A DNA stretch of 64,000 nt from Seiridium cupressi (taxonomy: Eukaryota > Ascomycota > Sordariomycetes > Amphisphaeriales > Sporocadaceae). The notes under the pieces were generated by a model, which was given only the letters and a program-made list of their open reading frames with translations, searched no databases and was not told the DNA's origin. The stretch is from positions 118,115 through 182,114 of the forward strand of contig JARVKI010000087.1 of NCBI GenBank assembly GCA_036674765.1, given 5' to 3'. This document shows, piece by piece, positions 10,152 to 21,825 of the stretch. The translations under genes were made by a program, and so were the position numbers. Position 1 is the stretch's first letter; every line of letters starts with the position of its first letter.

Positions 10152-12684
10152 CTATCGGGATGCAGCTGACATGCTCCTAATCTCAGCATCCTCATCCTCG
10201 AGCTCAGCTAATTTCTTTCCGGGCAATCTGACAGCGCGATCGAGGGCAACTGGCAACCCCCTATGTCTTCCTCTCAGCATGACGAGAATCATGATGATTT
10301 TACTTCCTGTGTACATACCCCCGGTAAGGCTGTAACTTTGGTCCGGCAGACCAATGCTGATGCCGATAGTCGTGTAACCCGAGACAATCTCGAAGAGGAT
10401 AGCGAACACACTAAACGTTACAGGGTCCTCGAGGGAGTGTCGCGTTTCGATGATGGTGATGAGGAACAAAGCCAGGGCAATCCACCACACATCGTGACTG
10501 AGCTGGCCACGCATTTGCTGAGAGACTAGACTCGGTGGCCCAGTCGGTGTGTGATTGTGCAGGGAGTGTACTGACGGAGGTCGTGCAAAGTCCATGGTGG
10601 CAGCGCGACGGAGTGGCTTTGGGTGACCAGCGCCGGAGAAGCCAGGCACGTCGGATACAGCTGCTTGGGCGACGCCGACGCCTTGAAAGGCGGTCATGCG
10701 GCGCTGCAGCTGTCGGCCCACGAATGCCGTGCCACGACGGCCGACGGCAGAGAGATGCTTGACGGATCTCACGGATGGCATCTGTGAGGCTGCGTCCCAG
10801 TTTCTTCTCCGATTGACGTTGCCGTTGGCACTGAATGCGGATGGAAGGTCCGCCGCGAGAGAGTCGTTGTGTCCCGCATCGGCATCGACGTCAAAGAGGC
10901 TGCTTGTCTCCGAGTGGAGCTGCTCAATCTCGGTTTGATCTCCTTCGTAGATGCCTAGGGAACGCTCTTCGTAGACGTTTGTCTTGCGCATGGTGATGAT
11001 GTGCGGGTACGCAGCCGTGTAGAATATGATGAGCCAGAGCACGTGTACGTCAAAGTACATGGCTGAGGGGGCGACGATGGCGTAGCCTCCAGATGGAATT
11101 GCTGTGAGGGGATTGAAAGTCAGGAAAAGGCCGCAGAGTTTCTGAGACAGTCAGACAGGGGTGCGACCTACAGAAGCCTTCGAACAGGGCGTCAAAGATA
11201 CGCTGTCCCACCGGGATGGCATCCATTGTTGGATTGCCAGTGGTCAGAACGAGAATCAGGATCCAGTCGGCCAGCACAAACCCCCCAAACGTAGCAACGA
11301 ATATCCACGTGTCCCGCGAGGGGAACATGCTTGTATACACGCGACGCGGGAATTTGAGGATAAAATCAAAGCCCTCTTTCCAGACTGTGTATTCCTCCTT
11401 GTCCCGCGAAAACAGACGAAAAGCCTTCGACATAATCCAGATCAACAGGCGCATGAAAGCGGGAAATGCGGCAGGGCCGGCGAGCGATAGGATCGTGACG
11501 ATGGTGAGTAGAAAGTAGGAACCCTGGAAGGGTATAAAACCTGCATCGAGCAGAGTGAAGCCGGCATTGTTGTAGGCCGAGATAGCGAGGAAGATGCCCG
11601 CCCACCAAGGGTTCTGGGCATTGACGGCTGACGTGTCGACGGCGAAGACGGACATCCAGGCGCCGAGGGCAATGGCTCCGAAGAGCTGCCACAGAACAAA
11701 ATAAACAATGACAAAGGTCGAGAGGAACTTCAGGGACCGGTACTCCACACCACCGAGGTACTCGCGCTGGTCCTCGGACAGGTTGAAAAATTGCCCGTTG
11801 CGCCCAATGTTGCCCTTTTGCTCCTTGACGAATGTTTGGACGTTGAATCCAGCATCAGATGTTCGTGATTCGACTGTATGTGGCCTTCGTCGTGCAGTTT
11901 TCCCGCTCTCATGAGAGGGTGTCTCGTAGATGGAATGTCCAGTCGTCGCAGACTGGGGCCGGTTCTCGCGGATCGGTTCGAGAAATCCAACGTGTTGCTG
12001 TTGCGGCGGATCTCGCTCGCCTCCTCCCAGAATTCCCGTTGCAGAATTGGTCTGTGCCTGGGAATATAAAGTTGTCCGTTCTTCGGGGGGAAGTCCGGTG
12101 TTTGCAACTTGGACATTGGGTTTATTACTTTGCTTGGAAGACCACGGTCGACTGCTCTGCCCTTGCTTTCCGTCTTGTGTTTTGCCAAACGACGACATGA
12201 CCTGCAGCCCGATCATGGCGCCCGTCATGCCGACAACGGCACCCGTCTTTGAGGCGGTCGCTTTCCTCCTCGCACGCTCCCTCTCCACGATATCCTCAAA
12301 TCGCTTCTCAAAAATGCTTTTGCGAAATGTAATGGTAAAATATGAAATGATGATCTGGCTACCCATGATCATGTAGACGCACAGCTGGACCTGTTGGAAA
12401 GTGGTGAGCTGGCTGAGGTTGACTGTGTTGAGGCCCGAGGCCGTCAACGCGGACATGACCATGAATAGGCTGTCCCACCAGCCGACGGCATATTCAGGAG
12501 ACGAGGAGCCCCAAAAGATGAGGGCCCCGATGATAGCTGAGACAATAAAGTAGGCATAGTGCAGTGTGATGAAGTTGACCGGTGGTAGATAGGGCCGCAC
12601 AAGTGCCCATCGCGTCGCCCAGGTTTCGCACAGCTCCGGATGCTGCTCACGAAAATCGTCCCACCACCTGAGACGCATTCTCAT
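10152..12684 (-). CDS. Trk-type potassium transporter
   Basis: A plasma-membrane K+ uptake protein of the TrkH/Trk1 superfamily, made of four MPM (TM-pore-TM) repeats. Exons are 12684-11172 and 11101-10152, with donor GTAGGT and acceptor CACAG, giving 2463 nt and 820 residues. The ATG at 12684 is chosen because the open frame upstream has only a GTG. The first repeat shows WWDSLFMVMSALTASGLNTV, the pore-loop signature with its selectivity glycine. The third shows SAYNNAGFTLLDAGF. The intron lies just before SGGYAIVAPSAMYFDVHVLW in the fourth pore region. The C-terminus has TNVYEERSLGIYEGD, the conserved motif after the last helix, then a long hydrophilic tail. A cytosolic loop of roughly 180 residues between the first and second repeats is typical of fungal Trk1. 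No lesion seen. Confidence 0.93.
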
Positions 12685-13439
12685 GGTAGCCGGAGAGTGG
12701 GAGCGCTTGGCCGCCACGGCGGTTGAGCCTAAGGGTGGGACGGATCGACCCGTCGAGGCGGTTAACGGGAGCTAAGCCAAATACTAGCCGGTCCAGAAGG
12801 ACAGGGATGTGCGCCTTGCTTATCTGGCAGGGCGGAAGGCCAGTGTCCGTCTCAATCCGAGTGGTATTCGCGCGTCTGGCGGCGACTTACTCACTAACGA
12901 GTGTGATGCAATCAGGCAATGGGATGCAATGGCTCACGGTGAATTTTGACGATGAATGTGCGACCCCTTTTCGCTGTTTGTCCGGCTCCACCAAGCACGG
13001 GGTGTGATACGCCCAAAACACGAGCAACAAGCCTTGGCAAGTTCCTGTACCGGCAGTGTCACGGCTGTCACCAGGCGTTGCTGTGCACGGGCCAATTGCG
13101 CATTGGTATGTAGATACACGTAGTTATTAGACGCACATCCACAAGTAAGATTACACTCCCTTGCACGTGAAACCTACAAGTTATGCACTCATTGGGCCAT
13201 CCGACGACCAAAGCAATGTCCTTATTGCACTCGGGCAGGTATGTATGGATTGCGAATTCCTAGCAATTGCCGAATCTCCATACCTGATTCGACGCCATCA
13301 ACGTGGAAAAAGGCATGCGCGTGGATGATAACTGCCAGTGTACAGATCAAGTGGGGATGTCATCAAACCTCGTACAGGGGTAAGATGGGGGTTCCAGCTG
13401 GAGTCGAGCATCGCACAAGGGTATTCATTATGTGTGCCT
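12685..13439. other. Upstream region of the Trk gene
   Basis: No coding sequence supported. It contains the promoter of the minus-strand potassium transporter and the left flank of the HET pseudogene. Confidence 0.45.
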
Positions 13440-15060
13440 CTGAATCACCACATGAAGACTAAATATCTTGAGTCCCGTCTACATGACAGTACCGGCGATC
13501 TCAAGCTCACAGTTGTTCACTTGCCCGGCAAGCCTTTTGATCTAGCGATCTATCCGGATTCGGGGGACGAGATCAACGCTTGCACCGGTTGGCTAAATAA
13601 TAAACGCTGCAGCTTCACGTACTTTCTTTCCCCCCTTAATGCACTGCACCAGAAGGTGCCAGCCTTTCATGTAACACTCAAGCGTCAATGCTCCTTTCAT
13701 CAGTATTGTTCCGGGAAAGCTGATTCGGAGATCTCTCGGGTCCAACGACCACTTCAGAACAGTGAAGCGGTCGGTAAGCCCGTGTGGTTGCGATCATGAC
13801 AGTTGCAGAAATCGCAAGCCCGGATTCGCGCTGACAAGACTCATTGATGCTTGGTTGTTAAATGGCAGCACATTTGTTCGCATCCTCTCCAGTGAAGAAA
13901 TGGCTGATTCTTCTGTAGCACTGAGCTACTGCAGGGGCACGTCGAACTTCACAACAACCACAAAGAACCTTGCAAGTCTCGAGTGATCGGTAGACATTTC
14001 TTAGCTCACGAACATAACACGAGACGCTATTATATGTACTCAATAGCCTGGAATCCGATATCTCTGGGTCGACGCATTGTGTATTGCACAAGACGTCGAG
14101 GAGAAGAGCGTGCGAGAAATCTCAAGGATGTCGCACATATAACAAAATGCCGACACCACAATCTCAGCACCCTTGGCCGCAGACTCCAGCCAAGGATTCC
14201 TTCACGAATGCGGATTTACCTTGTATGTTCCGGGCGACACCCTTCCTCACTTGCCCTTCAGGTGAGGTGATGGTGTGTTGGGAAGTGTTGGTCTTTTGAA
14301 ATTCTCAAAGACTGTCTTCAGAGATTCAACTGTCTGTCGAGGATGGATATTTTATGAACGAATACTATCCCGAAGGCTGTTGATATATTGCACTCTAAGA
14401 ACTTGCTGGCAATGCCTTGAGAAGAAAAAGCCTGATAGTGTCAGAGTCGATCCGGTATCGGATCGCAATCGTGTATATTAGGGTTGCCTCCCCCCTTATT
14501 CGATAGAAGGCAGAGGTCAGCGTGCCAATACTCAGCCCCTAGCACTCCCTGCGACAACCCTATCTGACAGATAGCGAGCGGGATGGAGAACCTGCAAGCT
14601 GACTTTCGATAGGATGGCTTTTCGAATTTCGCAAATCCCTGCGAGGGTTATGACCGATTGTGTCCAGGAGAGAATGCGCTGGGAAATGAGTGGGAAACGA
14701 TAGTCGAAGAATACTCGGCACGATCACTCACTTACCCAAGTGATACGCTGCCTGCTCTATCTGCTATCGCTGCTTCGTTTGGCGGCTCACGAGGTAATTA
14801 CCTCGCTGGTTTGTGGTTGGATTGACTCACACGACCCCTACCATGGAGATACCCGCAACCTACAGACGCGGTTCGGCATCGAGGCGTGGCGCCATCCTAG
14901 TCATGGGCCTCCTGGAAACGCCGCATCCATTTCATCTCTAGAGGCTCCGAACTCATCACTCATGATGGCAAGTAGACTGTCAGGCTTCTGCTACATGGAT
15001 CAAGGCCGAATACTAAAGCCATTTGGGATACAGATTGGCCATTACAGCCGGTTTTGACGC
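13440..15060 (+). pseudogene. HET-domain (heterokaryon incompatibility) pseudogene, split by a solo LTR
   Basis: Pieces of a fungal HET protein lie in correct order on the plus strand. A leader resembling the region before the HET domain, with DLKLTVVHLPGKPFDLAIY, lies near 13500-13560. SSVALSYCRGTSNFTTTTK near 13911 is the HET SYCWG motif with Trp changed to Arg. LGIRYLWVDALCIAQD-like coding lies near 14055-14100, and QNADTTISAPLAADSSQGF near 14140-14195 is preceded by an in-frame TAA. RGWIFYERILSRRLLIYC lies near 14339-14392. The frame is then interrupted by the 131-bp LTR at 14439. After it, WETIVEEYSARSLTYPSD (near 14692) and NYLAGLWLD continue, followed by TGA and then APS-TAG-SWAS, where the family has APSWSWAS. 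Multiple stops, the W-to-R change and the insertion show it is dead. HET proteins trigger cell death after fusion of unlike hyphae. Confidence 0.85.
14439..14569 (-). mobile_element. Solo LTR, copy 1 (131 bp), inserted in the HET pseudogene
   Basis: A 131-bp element with ends TGTCAGA...TCTGACA, so it has the TG...CA ends of a retroviral-type LTR. It is flanked by a perfect 5-bp target duplication, GATAG at 14434-14438 and 14570-14574. The same element occurs inverted at 48035-48165 with one difference in 131 bases (CTATCG here, CCATCG there, read in the orientation of copy 2). Five-base duplications and TG/CA ends fit integrase-mediated insertion followed by LTR-LTR recombination. No internal retrotransposon sequence is present on either side. 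Strand is relative to copy 2; the true LTR polarity is unknown. Confidence 0.88.
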
Positions 15061-15240
15061 GAATCATCAATCTGAAATCATCCAGCTGGTATAGATGGTC
15101 ATAAGGGAATGGACGAGTGTATTCAAGCGTTGGCTGTCCCCAGAAGCGCGAAGCAAAATTCACATTGAAACGGTTACGATTTAGCGATTGTTAGGTGACA
15201 ACGCAGCTATTAGGCTTCCACAAACAGCCGCTGCTATTGG

Positions 15241-18200
15241 CTATAGTCTTCTGTCCGTGCCCTTCTCTCCGGCATTACTATTATCACGAGCTTTAGCAGC
15301 CGGTGGAGAGTTGTTAGTGCCAGAGCTAGAGCCTGTGCCTCCAAAACTAAATGAGGCTCCTGTGCGTGGTTCAGGCGGCGTCGTGCCTGTAGGATGAACA
15401 CTGCTGCCAAACACTCCACCCGTAGACTCGGATGCAGGCGGTCCATCGTATATTCTAGCTCCGAAAAGACCAGTTCTTGTAGAGCTAGAACTGGTTTGAG
15501 ATGTTTGAACTTTGGTCGACCCTGCCGCATCTTTTGACGTGGTGCTTCCAAATAGCGGCGTTATTCCGAAACTGCCCTGACTTCCAGTCTTCGTCAGTGC
15601 TGCGCCAGATAGACTGTCACCAGACGCTTTGGGTCCGAAAAAGGTCGGCGTGCTCGTGCTCGTGCTCGATGGTGCCACTACAGAAGATATACTTGAACCA
15701 CCGAAGAGGCTACTCGCAGGTGTTGCCCCGGAAAGGCCATATTTACCGGCAGATGCATTGCTTTGGGGAGCTGTCCCAAATCTACGGAATCCTCCGTAAT
15801 CAGTCAGTCGCAGCTCCTCGGCAGACCACCTTGCGTAAGTTTCTTGAAACAGAATGTTTTGGAAGGAGTTGACTGCTAGACTGACACTCGATTCGTCCAT
15901 ATTGATTGGAGAAAACGGAGTATTCGCAGTCCCAGGTGGAGTTTCCGATCTCACAGAGTTCGTAGGAGGAACCAGTGGATTCCCAATCCCGGATGCGGAA
16001 CCAGCCTTCCAAGATAGCCTAGTCGCGGCATTGGGCGCCTTTTCAAAATCCTTAGGTGCGTTTGAACCTCCACCAAGCCAGGGCGTGACCGAGTACGTCT
16101 CAGTAGTGAATTCCAGTTCGCAGTTCTGTCTCATGCATTCGGGGTCCACATATATGGCCAGGTCAGCCGAGTCGCTTCCGATATACGACACCCTAAAAAT
16201 GATGTAAATAGCTGTCGTCACCCTCGGGCCTACATTGGACGTTGCTTGCATCTATATGCCACCATTTGTCAGTATACGGCTCGTATAGTATATACTGTTA
16301 ATCGTAGGATTGGATCGCAACCTGACTCACCCTCTTGAATTGGCCTTTGCTCATGTAAAACGGCGTCTCGCAAGGGCCGGTCGTGGTCTTCACCTCGATA
16401 TAGTATGTCGGACGAGAATCGGCCCACAAACTTTCATCGAGATACGCCAATTCTATGAGCTCTTTTGTCAGAGTACCAGCCACGTCCCAGTACACAATAT
16501 CCGCCGTTTCTCTTCCTTTCCAGGTAATCATGTTTGAATAGTCTGGATGCTGTTTCACGTAATTCCTGATATTACTCATCCAGTTGGTGGTTCCGAACCC
16601 TGGAAGCACCGATTGCATCTTGGAGAGAAGCTCGAAGACCTACTTCATGTTAGATAATTTGCAGAATACAGTGATGGTCAAGTCCAATATCAACTTACGT
16701 AGAGTTCACCGGCAGCGCCAATCATTCTATCTCTTTCGGATTTGTTGCTTGCATCAAAAGTAATTATTTTATCGGGATCCTGCTGCCCGTCGAGTCTATT
16801 CACGCTTCTGCGAATACTCGCTTTGCGTAGAGTGCTCTGGTGAGGGAGTGATGAGCTCCTAGCAATTTCGATAACTTTAGATAGAAATGCTGTGTAATCA
16901 CTTGTTGGATCTTCTTCGTTCGTGCCGAGCTCAGGATTTCTATCGATTTGTACAGCATGTGCCTGAGAAGAAGATCGTCTCTCATCTGGAAATGGTACAA
17001 ACGGGCCACGTGGGCGCTGGCTTTGATGCACCTGTGAAAATAGTGATTGGTGGTTCGGTGAATCACGTGACCGCAAGCTTGAGGCATCCTCTACAGCGCG
17101 GGCGGTGCTAGCTGAACGGCTATATGTTGCTTTCAAGGACGGGTTCGGTGTATGGGTACCCTCAACGTATGTCTCACGACCAGAACTCGACTCATCATCC
17201 TTGCTGGAAGTCAAGGGACCTTGTAATGCAACAACGAGAGCATGAGAGTCTCGCAAAGCATTTGACGATTCCCCATTGGCTTGTGCTGGCAACCCCGGCA
17301 CAGCTTCGTATTCGTCTGGAAAGCCGAGTTCTGTAATTCCAGAGTTTTCCAAGATAGCCTCTATATTGTCGTAGGACACAGTGAGGGTCTGCATAATTAC
17401 GCTCACGCATGCTATGCTTTCCGTTGTCGGCACGCCAGGACCGTCCTGTTCCATGAGCCAGTTGTAGAGGCGCCGAGGAAGTGTCTGGGAATAGCATAGT
17501 TGCTGTTGTTTTCGATCCCGCGGAATAAATACTCGGAGTATGTCTCTACTTGCCTCAATATGCAGGTTGCTTTGGGAAGTTCTGACGGTTACAGTTGAGT
17601 CGCCTTGCCGTAGGTGAAGCTCCGTGGCGATTCCATCAGTTTCAAAGGTTTCTACATTCTTCAAAACTTGGTAGAGAGATTTTTGGCTGTTTCGAGCCCT
17701 TGGGGTGTTGAAGTGCACTCCGATCCTATTCAAGCATTAACGTATGGAATGAAATAACCGAGGTAGGCGAAACGCTTACCGACACAAACCATGAGCTTTT
17801 GATTTCAAATTGCAATCAGGGTTGAACACAGCTGTCTTTGTGCGCCCAACGATGGCTGAAACCTCCTTGGCGGCCACTGATGTATAGCGTGTATTGAGTC
17901 CTGCCCATTTGATAGTTGCCTGAAGTTGGTGGACCTCCTCGAAAGTGTAATCAAGTATCATGGCTTTCCCTGAGAATAGAGAACCATGCTGTTTTCGATC
18001 GATAATAGCAAATGGAGAGGCGCCGGAGCAAAGTCCAATGTGCCCATTGGGGTATTTGACGGGGAAAAGGCGCTCTTTCAGCAGCGGTCCCGGGTCTGGC
18101 TCGGAACCTGCTTGAGACAAGAGGGAGTTGAAAGCATTCCACGTAGATTTGATTTCAGAAACCAGAGCCACATTTGATTTTCCCAAATTCTCAAGTTTGT

Positions 18201-21200
18201 CATAAGCCATTTGCAAGGTCAGTGTCTTGACACCGAGGACCTTCACGAAAAGGCTCTCAAGATCTGGATATAACACATTCAAGATAACTTTTCCTTCTAT
18301 TTCTGTTGCACTCGACCATAGACAGTCTTCAATCACATGCCAGGATTCAGCCGCGAAAATGAGAGGGGTGCAGTTGAAGGCATTCCTAGATCAACCTGTT
18401 AGCCAATGCTGGGCAAGTGATTAGATGTAGACGTACACGAGTTCTTGTTTTTCAGACGTTTCGAGGGAAGACGACAGTTTCTGCAGGTACCTGTAAACAC
18501 CTCTAGCAGCTTGGGCGCTATAATGACCATCGCTTCTGGAAGCAAGAAGCTTGTCCTCCTTACCGAGAGCAGCGTGATATTGTAGTTCGCTAATCATATC
18601 CGTGGAAGTACAGTTGCCGATCCGTAGCGTGATTTTTAGAAACTGCTCTAGAGCTGCTCTATCAATGTCGCTGTCGGTGAACGCTTGACCGAATAAATAG
18701 GCGACCGGTTCTAGCGTTGCCACTGTGGAGGGAGCGTCCCAACGACACTGACTTGGCTGAGTCCATAGCCATGCTCGGAAGTCACGATCAGGGACTAGTA
18801 TCAAACCGTCGGAGGAATCATCTTCGGCATAGTCACCTTGAAAGTATGACCTGTGCAACGTCAATCCTGAAATAACAATGGAGGAGATGGTATGTTTGCT
18901 TACAGCACGACTTCTTGCAGATCTTGTCTGACGGTTGGGTCAAGTGACTCTCTGCTTTTCCGGTAGATGGTCTCATACAACATGTAAATTTTCTTCGACA
19001 TCTCGGAGTTGGGGTGAGGATACTGCTCGGAAAGTATGGAGAGGATATCCAAGTAGAACTCGACATTATCTTGCTTGCCCACACCAAATGTATCGTGGAG
19101 AAAGTTCCACTTGGAAAGGTCTCCTGGCTCTAGGGTATTGCTCAAGTCCAAGAAGGGGAATTCATCCGTATTTGCTTCGCCCAAGTACTCCGACGCACGA
19201 GCTTTGAGTTCCGGCAAGGGCAGGAAAGTCCCTCCGAGCTGGGCTTCATACCCTTTCGTATTCAACACAACTCGACGAAGCTCGTCCACCATTTCTTTGC
19301 TCTGCTTCAACTCCTTCCCGATGTCTTTCCAGTAATATTGGAGTATGCCAGGAATATTGTTGCTATCATGTTCGATGATGTGCCGGAACAAGTCAGTCAG
19401 AGTACCATTTGCGACGAGTTTGGGTCGGCTATGAACATTCAGTGAGGTTTGTAGCCAACGCTGCCAAGATATCTTTGGTTCCGGGCCCTGACAAGGTCTC
19501 GGTGGATTATCCAGATAGTATGAAGACAGAAAAGCTACCGAGAATCTAGGCAGATCCTTGAGGAGTTTGCTCATGCCGTACCTATGGTCATCCTTGATGT
19601 ACACATCCTGGGACTGGGGTGCGACAAGCAAACTCTCTTGAGTCAGTAGTCTAATGTACCGATATTCATTTGGTTTCCGCCCAGCCACATCATGCGTGAG
19701 GTATAGAAAAGCAAGGTGGGACAGAGATATCTCGTTCTCGCTGGTCGTGGTTCCAAATGATTGCGTTCTGTTAACAACGCTGGGATACTTTTCAAGTATC
19801 ATTTGCCGCACATCCGCCACTGACAATGCTTTCGCTCCAAGACTTTCAAAGAGCCTTCTTCGCTCTGAATTGGCGGTGGCTCTCTCATCAATGATATTGA
19901 GATCCAATGACTTCGGGATGTTTGCACCCCACACTGTGGGAAAGACAAGTGGCGTATTGCTCTGCTGAGCGGATATCCATTTTCCATGCTGAATTGGAAT
20001 CAACCTGAATGCCCGAATTCTATTCTGGTGATGCTCAGCCGGCATTTGGAATGGCCGATCGAGGACCGCCGATGTCTTAGAATGCCAGCTCTGTGATGAC
20101 TGCGGTGATTTCAGTCGTGATGTTGTCCATGTCAAATCTGCCTCGGCACGGTCGAGAAACTGTTTCATGTTCAATTTCCGAAGACCCCATCCTTTCAGAT
20201 GTAAGTCTATGGTGGAATTATCATAGCCCTTGGAAAGATAAATTTCTGGGCTGATGTCCTCCAGAAGTGGCTCGCCATCATCGTCGAGAGCATCATCCGT
20301 GAAGCGGCCAACTTGGTCTATCTTCTTCAGTGAATCTCCGCTACGAGGACGCATTAGGTTCTTAGCTGCAACCTTTTCCTTCATGTTAGCAACCACTGAC
20401 TTCCAATAGCTGTCCCAGGGGAAATCGTCGTCTTGGGGCAGGTATTTCATCCATTGAAATTGGAGGGTCGTATCTTGGCAGAGCTCTTCCATAGCGTTCG
20501 CAAACGTGGTAGCGATATGGTTGACAAGGCCAAGGTTTCTCGGAGATGTCGTTACGATATCCTGGCGATTTGCTTGTGTCACAAAGTCTGATTGAATCAT
20601 AAACTGTACCGGATTAGCTAAGTGACATCTACTGAGCTGGAAAGCGACATACTTTGAAACCCATGTCGCGGATGGGAAGGAAAGCGAATATTTGTTGTGT
20701 CCGGATGATCGGAATTGAATCCTTATTTAAGGGGAACGCCAGAATGGTCTCGGCTGGGGCAGAGGTAGCCGAGGACGTTTCTGTAGACTCCGAGTTCACT
20801 CTATTCTCACTTTCAGGAAGATGATATGCTGTATGCCTGGAAACGTGATAATGTGTCTCCACTGCTGGATCATCTTCGACAGACTTTCGCAATGTTATGC
20901 GACTTCCTTGAGAAGAGTTTGCTACTTCGAATGTGGTTGTGGTGTGATCTTCGCTATTGTAAGCAAAACTGATCTGTATGCGTCGAATCTTTCTCAAAAA
21001 CAACAGGTGGGTGTCTTGAATTTCCCGGAACTGTTGCACAATCTGCTGATGTTGATTTTGGATTTCTATGGCTGATCCTGTGTCGTGCAAAAAAAGGGTG
21101 ATTCGGGTGATCCCGCTCAAAAGACTTGTATCGGGTTCTTCCCAAACAGGAGATATCATACCCATTCCGGAGCCTGGAAATGAGAAAAGTAAGCTTAGCT

Positions 21201-21825
21201 AGTGCTGGGATAAGAATACATCAAGCCATGTCTCTCGAAACTTACCGCCACGACGATGAGTGAATGAGAACGAGAAATGTCCAGATTGGATGTGAACTTT
21301 GTAAGCTGCCATGAACACGGACTTGAAGCCTATGCCCTTCTCGCCGATATAGCCCTGGGCCCCTATCTTTGAGCTCCTGCCAACATCACATATCGCGATC
21401 AGGTTCTCCTCGGTGAATCCATCTTCGTTGCATTCTAATACAACCTTCTCAGCAAGAACTTTGAAGTGCGCGTACGGCTCCGCGCCCCTGGCTGTAGCCA
21501 CCGAGTAGTTATTGTCATCCGTATTCTGCAGTAACTCGAAGACAAATCGTGTGTTGATACTGTACAAGTTTTTCGCCAGACTGTTTGACATCAATCATCT
21601 CGACATCGACCAGCTTTCGAACTCAATCCCGCAAACTTACGTGATGACTGATTTTCCTGACATTCGATCTTTTTTGAACATGACGTCGAGAATCCGTTTC
21701 CGCATTTTCTCGTCCAGAGAGTCGAGCTCCTCATCAGCCATATATCCATGTTCTTCGGTTATATCTTCAACCAGCTTCTTAGCCTCTTCGAGACAGGCAG
21801 GCTGGCTGGACACTGGGAGAGGCAT
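15241..21825 (-). CDS. Large GHKL-ATPase / DUF3883 (NO VEIN-like) protein with FG-rich tail
   Basis: Nine exons: 21825-21641, 21580-21246, 21173-20653, 20603-18904, 18850-18437, 18385-17780, 17725-16699, 16639-16331 and 16251-15241. All introns are GT-AG and phases agree throughout, giving 6108 nt and 2035 residues. Residues 77-84 (ELLQNTDD) are the N-box and 141-148 (GEKGIGFK) the glycine-rich ATP lid of a GHKL/Hsp90-like ATPase in the sacsin/NO VEIN style. Residues from about 1588 to 1720 contain AAGELYVFELL, YYIEVKTTTG and IYIIFRVSYIGSDSADL, fitting the nuclease-like DUF3883 domain at the C-terminus of plant NO VEIN. The last 300 residues are Ser/Thr/Gly-rich with nucleoporin-style FG motifs (SSLFGGSS, TPLFGST, TGLFGAR, GGVFGSS, FSFGGTG). 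No lesion is visible. Function in fungi is not established to my knowledge. Confidence 0.88.

Noticed and set aside
12684..12717. Longer N-terminus for the Trk transporter starting at 12717
   Set aside because: The codon there is GTG, not ATG. The first ATG in frame is at 12684 and keeps all conserved regions.
14439..14569. Interpreting the 131-bp repeat as a MITE
   Set aside because: The ends are TG...CA with only a 7-bp inverted match and both copies have 5-bp target duplications, which fits an LTR better than known cut-and-paste families. It is not excluded completely.
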